Below are positions 1 to 8,341 of a stretch of DNA of 64,000 bases, piece after piece. The DNA comes from Nocardioides sp. Lineage in GTDB: Bacteria > Actinomycetota > Actinomycetes > Propionibacteriales > Nocardioidaceae. Every line of letters begins with the position of its first letter. Positions within the stretch are counted from its first letter, which is position 1. The notes beneath the pieces are model-generated. The model ran no database searches. It saw only the letters and a list, made by a program, of their open reading frames with translations, and was not told the origin of the DNA. The stretch covers positions 1 through 64,000 of the forward strand of contig NZ_JASBRN010000079.1 of the NCBI RefSeq assembly GCF_030149505.1. The letters run 5' to 3'. A program made the translations under genes and the position numbers.

Positions 1-1
1 C

Positions 2-115
2 AAGATCCGACTCCGCACCCGCATGGCCTTCGGCTTCAAAGACCCCGACGCCCTCATCGCGCTGCTCATGCTCACCCTCGGCGGACACCGACCCACACTC
101 CCAGGCCGAACATGA
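2..115 (+). CDS. ISL3-family transposase, C-terminal fragment (cut by window edge)
   Basis: The frame from base 2 to the TGA at 113-115 encodes 37 residues, reading KIRLRTRMAFGFKDPDALIA and ending in GGHRPTLPGRT. This style of tail, with the basic stretch followed by FGFKDPDALI, is the C-terminus I associate with DDE transposases of the ISL3 family in actinobacteria. The catalytic residues lie upstream of the window and cannot be judged. The gene is truncated only by the window edge as far as can be seen. It points toward the response regulator gene on the other strand, so the element sits just downstream of the cyd operon. The family call rests on recognising a short tail, so confidence is moderate. 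Confidence 0.6.
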   Translation, partial: KIRLRTRMAFGFKDPDALIALLMLTLGGHRPTLPGRT

Positions 116-138
116 CCCACACATCAGTCACAAGAGCC
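116..138 (+). mobile_element. Probable right end of the ISL3-like element
   Basis: The 23 bases after the transposase stop end in CAAGAGCC at 131-138. Many actinobacterial ISL3 elements begin and end with a GGCTCTT-type inverted repeat, which fits the reverse complement of this stretch. The left end and the target duplication are outside the window, so the exact boundary is inferred. Confidence 0.4.
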
Positions 139-148
139 CGACTCGCTG

Positions 149-192
149 TTGAATCCGTGACGACTCAGCCTTGAATCCGTGCCGAGTCAGCG
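149..192. repeat. Two-copy tandem 22-bp repeat (family C type)
   Basis: TTGAATCCGTGACGACTCAGCC at 149-170 is followed directly by TTGAATCCGTGCCGAGTCAGCG at 171-192 with three differences. The phrase GAATCCGTGCCGAGTCAG resembles short phrases near other gene ends in this window (21293-21327, 37072-37119, 57524-57578). It lies between the IS end and the stop codon of the response regulator, where a 3' untranslated region would be. Confidence 0.5.
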
Positions 193-203
193 GCACCCCG
201 GGG

Positions 204-872
204 TCAGCGGGGGCGGCCGTCGGGGCCGAGGAGCTTGGAGGCGAGGACGGCGGCCTGGGTACGGCGCTCGAGGCCGAGCTTGGCCAGGATCGAGGAGACG
301 TAGTTCTTGACCGTCTTCTCGGCCAGGAACATCCGCTCGCCGATCTGGCGGTTGGTGAGGCCCTCGGCGATGAGCGCGAGCAGCTTGAGCTCCTGCTCGG
401 TGAGCTCGGCGAGCTCGGGGGCGGTGGCCGGGCCGTTGCGGACGCGCTCGAGGACCCGAGCGGTGAGCGCGGGGTCGATGAGGGAGTTGCCGTCGGCGAC
501 CTGCTTGATCGCGGCGACCAGGTCGAGCCCCTTGACGTCCTTGAGGACGTAGCCCGCGGCACCGGCCATGATCGCGGCGAACAGCGCCTCGTCGTCGTCG
601 TACGACGTCAGGATCAACGCCCGGATCGACGGGTCGACCGCGCGGACACTGCGGCACACCTCGATGCCGGAGCCGTCGGGCAGGCGGGCGTCGAGCACGG
701 CGACGTCGGGGTGCAGCGCCGGGATGCGGGCGGTCGCCTCGGCGGCGGTGCCGGCCTCCCCCACGACCTCGATCGTGCCGGTGCTCTCGAGCAGGGCGCG
801 CAGCCCCTCCCGCACGACCTCGTGGTCGTCGAGGAGGAAAACCCGGATCAGGCGATCGGCGCTCTCGGACAT
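204..872 (-). CDS. DosR/DevR-like two-component response regulator
   Basis: A 222-residue NarL/LuxR-class response regulator. The receiver domain (about 8-125) shows the acidic pair D15-D16, phosphoacceptor D61 in VLDARLPDGSG, the T89/S90 switch region and K111. The C-terminal helix-turn-helix (about 150-212) contains GLTNRQIGERMFLAEKTVKN. As I recall it, this matches mycobacterial DosR almost exactly through the DNA-reading helix (EKTVKN). DosR family members respond to hypoxia, nitric oxide or redox change through a separate heme kinase; none is adjacent here. ATG 872 is preceded by GAGGAG. The start overlaps the cydDC end by 25 bp, so it is likely co-transcribed with cydABDC and may control that operon through the palindrome at 6888-6901. 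Confidence 0.88.
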   Translation of the reverse strand: MSESADRLIRVFLLDDHEVVREGLRALLESTGTIEVVGEAGTAAEATARIPALHPDVAVLDARLPDGSGIEVCRSVRAVDPSIRALILTSYDDDEALFAAIMAGAAGYVLKDVKGLDLVAAIKQVADGNSLIDPALTARVLERVRNGPATAPELAELTEQELKLLALIAEGLTNRQIGERMFLAEKTVKNYVSSILAKLGLERRTQAAVLASKLLGPDGRPR

Positions 873-3800
873 GCGGTGGCTCCTCGGGACGGGGTCGTCG
901 GTCGTCCCGCCATCTCTACCACCTGCTGCACCAGGTCGAGGCCGGCCGTGCCGTGGGTGATCCACAGGACACTGCGTCCGGGGTCGCCGAGCACCTCCTC
1001 GGCGAGGTCCTGCGCGGTCGCCTCGTCCAGGTGCGCGGTCGGCTCGTCGAGCACCAGCACCGGCTGGTCGGCGAGCAGCGACCGGGCGATCGCGATCCGT
1101 GCCCGCTCGCCCCCGGAGACCCCGTCGTGGCCCTCGCCGAGCCAGGTCCCGAGCCCCTCGGGCAGCTGGTCGAGCCACTCCCCCAGACGTGCCCGCCGCA
1201 ACGCCGCCTCGACCTCGTGGTCGTCGGCATCGGGGCGCGCGAGCCGCACGTTCTCGACGAGCGTCGTCGAGAACAGGTGCGGGTCGTCGTCGACCAGCCC
1301 GACCCGACGGCGTACGTCATCGGCCGCGAGCGCCGGCAGCGGCACCCCGCCCAGGGCGACCGTGCCCGCCCGCGCCTCCAGGAACCGCAGCAGCAGCGCG
1401 GCGACCGTGCTCTTGCCGCAGCCGCTGGGCCCGACGAGCGCGACCCGGCCGCCCTCCTCGAGCCGCAGGTCCAGCCCCTCGAACGTGGGTGCCGCCCCCC
1501 AACCGGCACCCACGTCGTCCAGCGACACCGCGCTCCCCGCTGCGACGGCCGGCGCCGCGGGGTCCCCCGCGCCCGGCGCGCCCGCGAGGAGCGCGTCGAC
1601 CCGGGCCGCGGCCGCAGCTGTGCGGGCCGAGAGCGCCCCCGCGTCCGCGAGCGGCAGCACCACGTCGACCAGCGCGAGCGGCACGAGCACCAGCAGCGCG
1701 AGCACCGGCGCGCCGACTGCTCCCGGCTCGACCAGCGCGGCCACCGCGACCATCCCGAGGCCCGTGGCGGCGAGCACCAGCGCCCGGGCCGCGCCCAGCC
1801 ACCGGGCCGAGCGCCGCGACGAGGCCCCGAGCGCGTCGGAGGTCCCGCCCACCTCCGCGACGGCGCGGTCGACCGCCTGCCACATCGTCAGCTCCTCGGC
1901 CAGCCGGGTCGTGGCGACCACCCGCTCGGCCAGCCGTGCGCGCAGCGCGACCTGCTCGCGCTCGGCACGGGCGGCGCCCGCCCGCGCGAGGAGGTACGCC
2001 GCAGCTCCGCCGAGCCCCACGAGCGCGACACCGAGCCCGGCCGGGGCCGCCCACGCGGTCGTGACCGCGGCCGCGACCGCGAGGACGGCCACCGCGGTCC
2101 GCACCGGCATCCGCACCCGCAGCTCCCGGTCCAGCCCGGCGTCCACGTCGTCGACCAGCGCGGTGAGCAGATCGCCACGACGACGGTCCAACCGCCCCGG
2201 GACGAGCGGCACCAGCGCGTCGTAGACCGCCACGCGCCGGCTCGCCAGCAGCCGCAGCACCGTGTCGTGGGATCGCAGCCGCTCGGCGTACCGGAGCACC
2301 GGGCGCGCCAGCCCGAAGGTCCGCACGCCCACGATGGCCACCATCAGCGTCAGCACCGGCGGGTGCGTGGAGGACTGCACGATCAGCCAGCCGGCCGTCG
2401 CGGTCAGCGCGACCCCCGAGAGGCTGGCCAGGGTGCCGAGAAGGGTCGCCAGCGCGAGGCCCCGCGCGTTCGACCCGTCGGTGGAGGTGTCCGGAGTGGA
2501 ACAGCCGGCCCCCTCCGGCGCGTCGGAGTGTCCGGACCCGGCTCGGTCGACGGGTCGAGGTGCGGGTCGAGGCCCCACGCCGCGCTCCCTCGCGTCCTGG
2601 GCCACACGACCCGCACCTCGCGCCGACAGCCGCAGCTCCCGGTCCGCGACGGCCACGACGGCGGGGTCGTGGGCGACCACGACGACCCCCCGTGTGCGGC
2701 CGAGCTCGGCGATGGTGTCGGTGAGGACCCGGGTGGTGACCGGGTCCAGGTGGGCGGTCGGCTCGTCGAGCAGCACCCACGGCCGGTCGGAGACGACCGC
2801 GCGCGCCATCGCCAGCCGGGCCCGCTCGCCGGCGGAGAAGCGTGCCGCGTCCTCGCCGACGGGGGTGTCCAGGCCCTCGGGCAGTGCCCGGACCCGCTCG
2901 GCCAGCGCGACCTGTGCCAGCGCCGCCCAGAGCCGCGCGTCGGTCGCGAGCGGGTCGGCCAGCCGCAGGTTGTCGGCGATCGTCCCCTCGACGAACCCCG
3001 GCTGCTGGGGCAGCCAGGCGACGTCCGCTGCGGGCGGCACCTCGACCTCCCCCGACGTGGGCTCGAGCAGTCCGGCGAGCACGGCGAGCAGGGTCGACTT
3101 GCCGCAGCCGCTGGGGCCGGTGAGCGCCGTGACGCCGGTCGGCTCGATGGTGAGGTTCAGGGCGTCCAGGACAGGTGTCGTGCGGCCGGGGCGCACGACC
3201 ACGAGGTCGCGGACGGCGAGGGACGCCCGGCGGGCGGCCGGGGCCTCGTGGCTCGCTGCGCTCGCACCTCGACCAGCGAGAGCCGGGGTCTCGACGACGG
3301 CTCGCTGGCGCTCGCCTGCTCGACCGCCGGGTCCGGTCCCGTCCAGGAGCGCGCTGACCTGCTCCACGACGGCGACCCCCTCGGCGGCGGCGTGGAACTC
3401 CGCGCCGACGCGGCGCAGCGGCCAGTACGCCTCGGGGGCCAGCAGCAGGACGACCAGGGCCGTCCGCAGGTCCAGCCCGCCCTCGGCCAGCCGCAGGCCC
3501 ACGACGACGGCGACCAGGGCGACCGAGATCGTCGCGACCAGCTCGAGCACGCCCGAGGACAGGAAGGCCACGCGCAGGGTCTGCAGGGTCGAGCGTCGGT
3601 AGGCGTCGGTGACCTCGGCGATCCGGGCCGACTGCGCCCGCGCCCGGCGGAACGCCACCAGTGTGGGCAGACCCCGCACGACGTCGAGGAAGTGCCCCGA
3701 CAGCGACGACAGCGCGCGCCACTGCCGCTCGGCGTGGTCACGGGTGGCGAGCCCGACCAGCGCTCCGAAGACCGGCACCAGGGGCAGCGTGCACACGACG

Positions 3801-4279
3801 ATCAGCGCCGCGATCCAGTCCTGGCTGAGGATCGCCAGGACGGTCAGCCCGGGGAGCACCGCGGCGAGCACGAGGGCCGGCAGGTAGCGCGTGAGGTACG
3901 GCTCGAGCGCGGCCACGCCCCGGGTCACCAGCACCGCGTCGGCCGACGAGTCGCGTCCGGGTCGGGCCAGCACGGACGCGGTCAGCCGCCGTCGTACGTC
4001 GGAGCCGACCGCGGCCGCAGCCCGGGCCGCGGCCGCGTCGGAGACCCAGCCGACCAGCCCGCGGGCCGCCAGCAGGCCGGCGACCGCAGCAGCCCAGCCC
4101 GGTGAGAACCGACCCTCGACCGCGGCCACGACCAGCCCGGTCACCGCGAAGGCCTGCGCGACCACGAGCAGCGCGCCGACCACCCCGGCGGCGACGACAC
4201 CGGCCAGCGCACCCCGCGCGGGGGCGAGCATGCGGAGCAGGCGTGGGTCGGTCGGCCGCATGGAACGTGAAGAGCTCAT
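848..4279 (-). CDS. cydDC: Fused CydD-CydC thiol reductant ABC exporter
   Basis: A 1143-residue fusion of two half-transporters, each a membrane domain plus an ATPase domain. CydDC exports cysteine/glutathione-type thiols or otherwise maintains redox conditions needed to assemble cytochrome bd. The first membrane domain is about 20-310. NBD1 has Walker A GPSGCGKST at 388-396, the variant signature FSAGERARLA and LLDEPTAHLD. The second membrane domain starts about 605, and NBD2 has GPSGCGKST, GVSGGERARIA and LVLDEPTAHLD. The fused form also occurs in Streptomyces. The start overlaps the cydB stop by 4 bp (ATGA), implying coupling. The linkers at about 317-346 and 553-582 are encoded by repeat elements of two families found elsewhere only between genes or at a gene end. 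Confidence 0.92.
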   Translation of the reverse strand: MSSSRSMRPTDPRLLRMLAPARGALAGVVAAGVVGALLVVAQAFAVTGLVVAAVEGRFSPGWAAAVAGLLAARGLVGWVSDAAAARAAAAVGSDVRRRLTASVLARPGRDSSADAVLVTRGVAALEPYLTRYLPALVLAAVLPGLTVLAILSQDWIAALIVVCTLPLVPVFGALVGLATRDHAERQWRALSSLSGHFLDVVRGLPTLVAFRRARAQSARIAEVTDAYRRSTLQTLRVAFLSSGVLELVATISVALVAVVVGLRLAEGGLDLRTALVVLLLAPEAYWPLRRVGAEFHAAAEGVAVVEQVSALLDGTGPGGRAGERQRAVVETPALAGRGASAASHEAPAARRASLAVRDLVVVRPGRTTPVLDALNLTIEPTGVTALTGPSGCGKSTLLAVLAGLLEPTSGEVEVPPAADVAWLPQQPGFVEGTIADNLRLADPLATDARLWAALAQVALAERVRALPEGLDTPVGEDAARFSAGERARLAMARAVVSDRPWVLLDEPTAHLDPVTTRVLTDTIAELGRTRGVVVVAHDPAVVAVADRELRLSARGAGRVAQDARERGVGPRPAPRPVDRAGSGHSDAPEGAGCSTPDTSTDGSNARGLALATLLGTLASLSGVALTATAGWLIVQSSTHPPVLTLMVAIVGVRTFGLARPVLRYAERLRSHDTVLRLLASRRVAVYDALVPLVPGRLDRRRGDLLTALVDDVDAGLDRELRVRMPVRTAVAVLAVAAAVTTAWAAPAGLGVALVGLGGAAAYLLARAGAARAEREQVALRARLAERVVATTRLAEELTMWQAVDRAVAEVGGTSDALGASSRRSARWLGAARALVLAATGLGMVAVAALVEPGAVGAPVLALLVLVPLALVDVVLPLADAGALSARTAAAAARVDALLAGAPGAGDPAAPAVAAGSAVSLDDVGAGWGAAPTFEGLDLRLEEGGRVALVGPSGCGKSTVAALLLRFLEARAGTVALGGVPLPALAADDVRRRVGLVDDDPHLFSTTLVENVRLARPDADDHEVEAALRRARLGEWLDQLPEGLGTWLGEGHDGVSGGERARIAIARSLLADQPVLVLDEPTAHLDEATAQDLAEEVLGDPGRSVLWITHGTAGLDLVQQVVEMAGRPTTPSRGATACPRAPIA
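2539..2627. repeat. Family B repeat inside cydDC
   Basis: GGTCGAGGTGCGGGTCGAGG iterons are followed by a CGCGCTCCCTCGCGT core and the complementary CGACCCGCACCTCG arm. The same architecture occurs at 31764-31861, 32837-32935, 43707-43804 and 60896-61017. Here it is read through in frame and supplies the Arg/Pro/Gly-rich linker between NBD1 and the second membrane domain of CydDC (residues about 553-582). Confidence 0.7.
3242..3330. repeat. Family A repeat pair inside cydDC
   Basis: Two adjacent copies are present: GCCTCGTGGCTCGC...CACCTCGACCA at 3243-3275 and GGTCTCGACGACGGCTCGCTGGCGCTCGCCTGCTCGACC at about 3288-3326 (key ends GGTCTCGA and GCTCGACC). The second is nearly identical to the intergenic copies at 8852-9033. 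Both are open in the cydDC frame and encode the linker between membrane domain 1 and NBD1 (residues about 317-346, including RAGERQRAVVET). Confidence 0.75.
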
Positions 4280-5334
4280 CGGGTGACGTCAGCGCGGCCG
4301 CCCGCGGGCCGGTCGCCGGGCCGGTCGCCGGCCAGCACGGGCTCGGGGATGTGGTGCACGGCGATCCGCTTGCGGAAGACCCAGTAGGTCCACGCCTGGT
4401 AGGCCAGCACGACCGGGGTGAACACGACCGCCACGACGGTCATGATCTTCAGCGTGTAGGCAGTGGCGGCGGCGTTGGTCGTCGTCAGCGAGGTGCCGTC
4501 GGCGAGCGTGGTCGGCATGACGTCGGGGAAGAGCGCGACGAAGAGCCCCGCCACCGCGAGGGCGATCGTGACGAACGTGCCGAGGAAGGCCCAGCCCTCG
4601 CGGCCGGCACCGGCCGCGGCGACCCCGGCCAGCAGCGCGACCGCGGCGAGGACGAAGAGCAGCGCCGAGCCGAGCGAGCCGGTGTCGAGCTGGGTCCAGG
4701 AGAGGAAGACGACGGCGAGGACGGCGGCCACCAGCCCCGACCGGGTCGCGAGGACCCGTGCGTCGTGCCGGACCGGACCGTCGGTCTTCAGCGCCACGAA
4801 CATCGCGCCGTGGGTGACGAACAGCGACAGGGTGGTCAGCCCGCCCAGCAGGGCGTAGGGGTTGAGCAGGGTCAGGAAGCCGCCGGCGTACTCCAGGTCG
4901 GCGTCGATCGGCACGCCGCCGACGATGTTGCCGAAAGCCACGCCCCACAGCACCGCCGGCACCAGCGAGCCCCAGAACAGCGCGCGGTCCCAGCGGGCGC
5001 GCCAGGTGGCGTCGTCGCGCTTGTGGCGGTACTCGATGGCCATCCCGCGCACGATCAGCGCAACCAGGATGAGCAGCAGCGGCAGGTAGAAGCCGCTGAA
5101 GAGCGTGGCATACCACTCGGGGAACGCGGCGAAGGTCGCGCCACCGGCCACCAGCACCCACACCTCGTTGCCGTCCCAGACGGGGCCGATGGTGTTGAGC
5201 AGGACCCGGCGGCGACGCTCGTCGCGGCCGAGCACGGGCATGAGGATGCCGACCCCGAAGTCGAAGCCCTCGAGGGCGAAGTAGCCGATCCACAGGACGG
5301 CGATCAGGCAGAACCAGACGGTCGTGAGCTCCAT
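4276..5334 (-). CDS. cydB: Cytochrome bd ubiquinol/menaquinol oxidase subunit II
   Basis: A 352-residue polytopic membrane protein that starts MELTTVWFCLIAVLWIGYFA with the typical EGFDFGVG motif near residue 25. CydB pairs with CydA to form the high-affinity quinol:oxygen oxidase of the cytoplasmic membrane; it carries no heme itself in the E. coli enzyme but stabilises CydA. Length and about eight hydrophobic segments fit the family. ATG 5334 has GAGGAGAAA upstream and lies 18 bp after the cydA stop. Its stop overlaps cydDC (ATGA), so cydA-cydB-cydDC form one transcription unit. It supports respiration at low oxygen. Confidence 0.95.
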   Translation of the reverse strand: MELTTVWFCLIAVLWIGYFALEGFDFGVGILMPVLGRDERRRRVLLNTIGPVWDGNEVWVLVAGGATFAAFPEWYATLFSGFYLPLLLILVALIVRGMAIEYRHKRDDATWRARWDRALFWGSLVPAVLWGVAFGNIVGGVPIDADLEYAGGFLTLLNPYALLGGLTTLSLFVTHGAMFVALKTDGPVRHDARVLATRSGLVAAVLAVVFLSWTQLDTGSLGSALLFVLAAVALLAGVAAAGAGREGWAFLGTFVTIALAVAGLFVALFPDVMPTTLADGTSLTTTNAAATAYTLKIMTVVAVVFTPVVLAYQAWTYWVFRKRIAVHHIPEPVLAGDRPGDRPAGGRADVTR

Positions 5335-5352
5335 GGTGTTTCTCCTCAGCCC

Positions 5353-6807
5353 TCAGTACGCGAAGGCCAGCGGCCGGTCGGGGTCGTTGTCGTCGTCGCG
5401 CAGCACCGGCTCGACGTAGGGGTCCGCGCCCTTGGCGATGGCACCGAGCAGCAGCTTCAGCTCGACGACCGCCAGCACGCCGTACAGGGCGGTGAGGGTG
5501 AGCAGCGAGACCAGCATCTCGGTGGCGCTGACCCCCGGCGAGACCGACTGCTCGGTCGTCATGAGGCCGAAGACCGCCCACGGCTGGCGGCCGATCTCGG
5601 TGAAGATCCAGCCGAAGGAGTTGGCCAGCAGCGGCATCAGCGGCAGGCCGACCGCTACCCAGGTCCAGCGCTGCGCGGTCGGCGCACGGCCGCGGCGGGT
5701 CGCCCACAGCACCGCCAGGCCGCCCGCCATGCCGGCGAAGCCCAGGCCCATCATGAAGCGGAAGGACCAGTAGGTCAGCGGGATGTACGGCGTGTAGTCG
5801 CCCGCGCTGTAGTAGCTCGCGCCGGGATCCTGGCCGTACGTCGCGACGTACTGCTCGCGCAGCGGGTTGATGCCCTCCACCTCGCCCTCGGGGTCGCCCG
5901 TGGCGAGGAAGGAGAGCAGGTTCGGGATCGTGACCGAGAACTTCTCCGTCCTCCCGTCCGGCGTCCCGATCGTGAACACCGAGAACGCCGCCGGCTGCTC
6001 GGTCTCGTAGAGCGCCTCGGCCGCGGCCATCTTCATCGGCTGGACCTCGGTCATGATCTTGCCCTGCACGTCGCCGGAGACCGTGACCGCGAGACCGGCG
6101 ACCAGCAGCACCCAGGCACCCGAGCGGGCAGCCGTGCGGTACATCGGCCGGTCGGCGCTGCCCTCGGTCCCCTTCGCGCGGACCAGCTGCCACAGCGCCA
6201 CGCCGACGACGAACGCGCCCGCGGTCATGTAGGCCGCCGCGATGACGTGCGGGAAGGTCACGAGCTGGACCTTGTTGGTCATCACCGCGAGGAAGTCGGT
6301 CAGCTCCGCGCGCCCGGTCTCCGGGTTGTACTCGTAGCCGACCGGGTTCTGCATGAACGAGTTGGCGGCCAGGATGAAGTACGCCGAGAAGAGGGTCCCG
6401 AGGTGGACCAGCCACATGCAACTCGCGTGCAGCAGTCGCGGCAGCCGGTCCCAGCCGAAGATCCACAGACCGAGGAAGGTCGACTCCAGGAAGAAGGCGA
6501 GCAGTCCCTCGATCGCCAGCGGGGCACCGAAGACGTCACCGACGAAGCGGGAGTAGTCCGACCAGTTCATCCCGAACTGGAACTCCTGCACGATCCCGGT
6601 CACGAGGCCGAGCGCGAAGTTGATCAGGAAGAGCTTCCCGAAGAACTTCGTCAGCCGCAGCCACTGCTCGTTGCCCGTCCGCAGCCACGCGGTCTGGTAG
6701 CCCGCGACCATCGCGGAGAGACCGATCGTGATCGGGACGAAGAGGAAGTGGTAGACGGTCGTGATGGCGAACTGCCAGCGGGCGATGTCGAGGGCGTCGA
6801 GGTCCAC
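5353..6807 (-). CDS. cydA: Cytochrome bd oxidase subunit I
   Basis: A 484-residue heme-bearing subunit that oxidises quinol and reduces oxygen to water. Visible family residues include H20 (heme b595 ligand type), E100 and E108 in the IEGLLAFFLES helix, H187 in VTFPHVIAAA (heme b558 ligand type), and the late LPLMPLLANSFGWIFTEIGR segment that would carry the Met ligand and part of the quinol site. The Q-loop (about 255-310) is the short form. ATG 6807 follows a GAGGGTGGGGG purine run. It is first in the cydAB-cydDC-regulator operon. A DosR-like palindrome centred about 87 bp upstream of the start suggests hypoxic or redox induction. Confidence 0.95.
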   Translation of the reverse strand: MDLDALDIARWQFAITTVYHFLFVPITIGLSAMVAGYQTAWLRTGNEQWLRLTKFFGKLFLINFALGLVTGIVQEFQFGMNWSDYSRFVGDVFGAPLAIEGLLAFFLESTFLGLWIFGWDRLPRLLHASCMWLVHLGTLFSAYFILAANSFMQNPVGYEYNPETGRAELTDFLAVMTNKVQLVTFPHVIAAAYMTAGAFVVGVALWQLVRAKGTEGSADRPMYRTAARSGAWVLLVAGLAVTVSGDVQGKIMTEVQPMKMAAAEALYETEQPAAFSVFTIGTPDGRTEKFSVTIPNLLSFLATGDPEGEVEGINPLREQYVATYGQDPGASYYSAGDYTPYIPLTYWSFRFMMGLGFAGMAGGLAVLWATRRGRAPTAQRWTWVAVGLPLMPLLANSFGWIFTEIGRQPWAVFGLMTTEQSVSPGVSATEMLVSLLTLTALYGVLAVVELKLLLGAIAKGADPYVEPVLRDDDNDPDRPLAFAY

Positions 6808-6887
6808 GCCCCCACCCTCGGGTGCGGCCCGGGGTCACCGGCACGGCCGGAGGTACCCGCCCCGACGGACCCTCGGACCCGGCCTGC

Positions 6888-6901
6888 GGGACCTAGGTCC
6901 C
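6888..6901. promoter_or_regulatory. Predicted DosR-type operator upstream of cydA
   Basis: GGGACCTAGGTCCC is a perfect 14-bp palindrome. The mycobacterial DosR consensus has the core GGGACTWWAGTCCC; this site differs only at the two symmetric positions next to the central TA. It sits 81-94 bp upstream of the cydA start. The operon it precedes ends with a DosR-like regulator carrying the same recognition-helix sequence, which makes autoregulation plausible. Confidence 0.65.
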
Positions 6902-6936
6902 CCCGTCTTGACGCGGGCCTGCTGGCTCGCTCGATG

Positions 6937-7136
6937 GTCGAGCAGCCCGGGCGCCAGCGAGCGTCGTGCCCCGCTCGATGGTCGAGCAGCGAGCGCCAGC
7001 GAGCGTCGTCGAGACCGCCGCACCTGCCTGTGGTCGCCAACCACAGACAGGTCACCCGGTCTCGACGACGGCTCGCCAGGGCTCGCCTGCTCGACCACCA
7101 CCGGTGGTCGAGCAGCACGAGCGCCAGCGAGCCACG
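6937..7136. repeat. Family A cluster: one full 117-bp palindrome with flanking half elements
   Basis: The full element spans 6980-7096, starting GGTCGAGCAGCGAGCGCC and ending GGGCTCGCCTGCTCGACC, with a palindromic core near 7021-7051 containing TGCCTGTGGTCG (7025-7036). A partial copy lies before it (from about 6939) and another after it (7107-7136, ending CCACGAGACC). The cluster fills the gap between cydA and the thiolase gene; no gene is visible in 6808-7150. Confidence 0.75.
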
Positions 7137-7150
7137 AGACCCCAGCCGGG

Positions 7151-8341
7151 TCAGCGCGTGACGATCACCGACGAGCCGTGCCCGAAGAGCCCCTGGTTGG
7201 CGGTGATGCCGACCCGGGCGCCCTCGACCTGCCGACCCTCGGCCTGCCCGCGCAGCTGCCAGGTGAGCTCGCAGACCTGCGCCAGCGCCTGGGCCGGGAC
7301 GGCCTCGCCGAAGCACGCCAGGCCGCCCGACGGGTTGACCGGGATCCGCCCCCCGAGGGTGGTCTCGCCCGCGCGCAGCAGCGACTCCGCCTCGCCCTCC
7401 TTGCAGAGGCCGAGGTCCTCCATCCAGTCCAGCTCGAGCGCGGTCGAGAGGTCGTAGACCTCCGCGACGTCGACGTCCTCGGGACCGATCCCGGCCTCCT
7501 CGTATGCCGCCGCACCGATCGACTGCTTGAAGGTCCGGTCCCCCGGGGTGCCCGCGTCGGTGCTGAGCATGGGCATGTCGAGCACGGTGTTGGGGAAGGT
7601 CGGGGTGACTGTCGAGACGGCTGCGACCCTGACCGGGTCGGCCAGGCCGAGCCGCTGGGCGTAGGCCTCCGAGACCAGCACCACCGCCGCCGCGCCGTCG
7701 GAGGTCGCGCAGATGTCGAGCAGGTGCAGCGGGTCGGAGACCACCGCGCTGGACATCACGTCCTCGACGCCGACCTCCTTGCGGTAGCGGGCGTAGGGGT
7801 TGGTCAGGCCGTGCCGGGAGTTCTTGACCTTGACCTGGGCGAAGTCCTCCTGGGTCGCGCCGTAGAGGTCCATCCGGCGGCGGGCGTACATCGCGAAGTA
7901 CGCCGGGTTGGTCATGCCGAGCAGCCGGAAGCGCAACCAGTCCGGGTCCTCCCAGCGCTCGCCGGCGTTGGGGGCCAGGAACCCCTTGGGGGTCGTGTCG
8001 GCACCGACCACGAGGGCGACCTCGCTCATGCCGGCCAGGATCCGGGCGCGGGCGGTGTCGATCGCCTGGGCACCGGTCGCGCAGGCGGCGTACGACGTCG
8101 CGATCCGCGCGCCGTTCCAGCCGAGCGCCTGGGCGAAGGTCGAGCCGGCGACGTACCCGGCGTAGCCGTTGCGGACGGTCTCGCCGCCGACCACCAGGTC
8201 GACGTCGGTCCACGGGATGCCGGCGTCCGCCAACGCGGCCCGGGCCGCGTGCACGCCGTACTGCACGAAGGGGCGTCCCCACTTGCCCCAGGGGTGCATG
8301 CCGACGCCGGCGATGATCGTGCTCGTGCTGCTGCCGCTCAC
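7151..8341 (-). CDS. Thiolase-like lipid-transfer protein / acetyl-CoA acetyltransferase family
   Basis: A 396-residue thiolase-fold protein of the SCP-x/lipid-transfer-protein group. Members that pair with a DUF35 protein (Ltp2-ChsH2 type) act as retro-aldolases removing a short acyl unit from steroid side chains; others are thiolases. C87 in SYAACATGAQAI occupies the nucleophile region. The C-terminal GGLACFGEAVPAQALAQ and GHGSSVIV segments depart from classical thiolase GHP and CxG motifs, as in Ltp proteins. The GTG start at 8341 overlaps the upstream DUF35 stop by 4 bp (GTGA), so the two are translationally coupled. The substrate is not known; the KstR-like site at 8801-8814 favours steroid or related acyl-CoA catabolism. 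Confidence 0.85.
   Translation of the reverse strand: MSGSSTSTIIAGVGMHPWGKWGRPFVQYGVHAARAALADAGIPWTDVDLVVGGETVRNGYAGYVAGSTFAQALGWNGARIATSYAACATGAQAIDTARARILAGMSEVALVVGADTTPKGFLAPNAGERWEDPDWLRFRLLGMTNPAYFAMYARRRMDLYGATQEDFAQVKVKNSRHGLTNPYARYRKEVGVEDVMSSAVVSDPLHLLDICATSDGAAAVVLVSEAYAQRLGLADPVRVAAVSTVTPTFPNTVLDMPMLSTDAGTPGDRTFKQSIGAAAYEEAGIGPEDVDVAEVYDLSTALELDWMEDLGLCKEGEAESLLRAGETTLGGRIPVNPSGGLACFGEAVPAQALAQVCELTWQLRGQAEGRQVEGARVGITANQGLFGHGSSVIVTR

Noticed and set aside
953..4105. A 1050-codon open frame on the plus strand opposite cydDC
   Set aside because: It is the antisense shadow of a high-GC gene: composition is Arg/Gly/Asp/Gln-rich with no recognisable domain, while the minus strand encodes a complete ABC transporter.
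4102..7161. A 1019-codon open frame opposite cydB and cydA
   Set aside because: Same reason; it also runs through the intergenic family A repeats, which no real protein would be expected to include wholesale.
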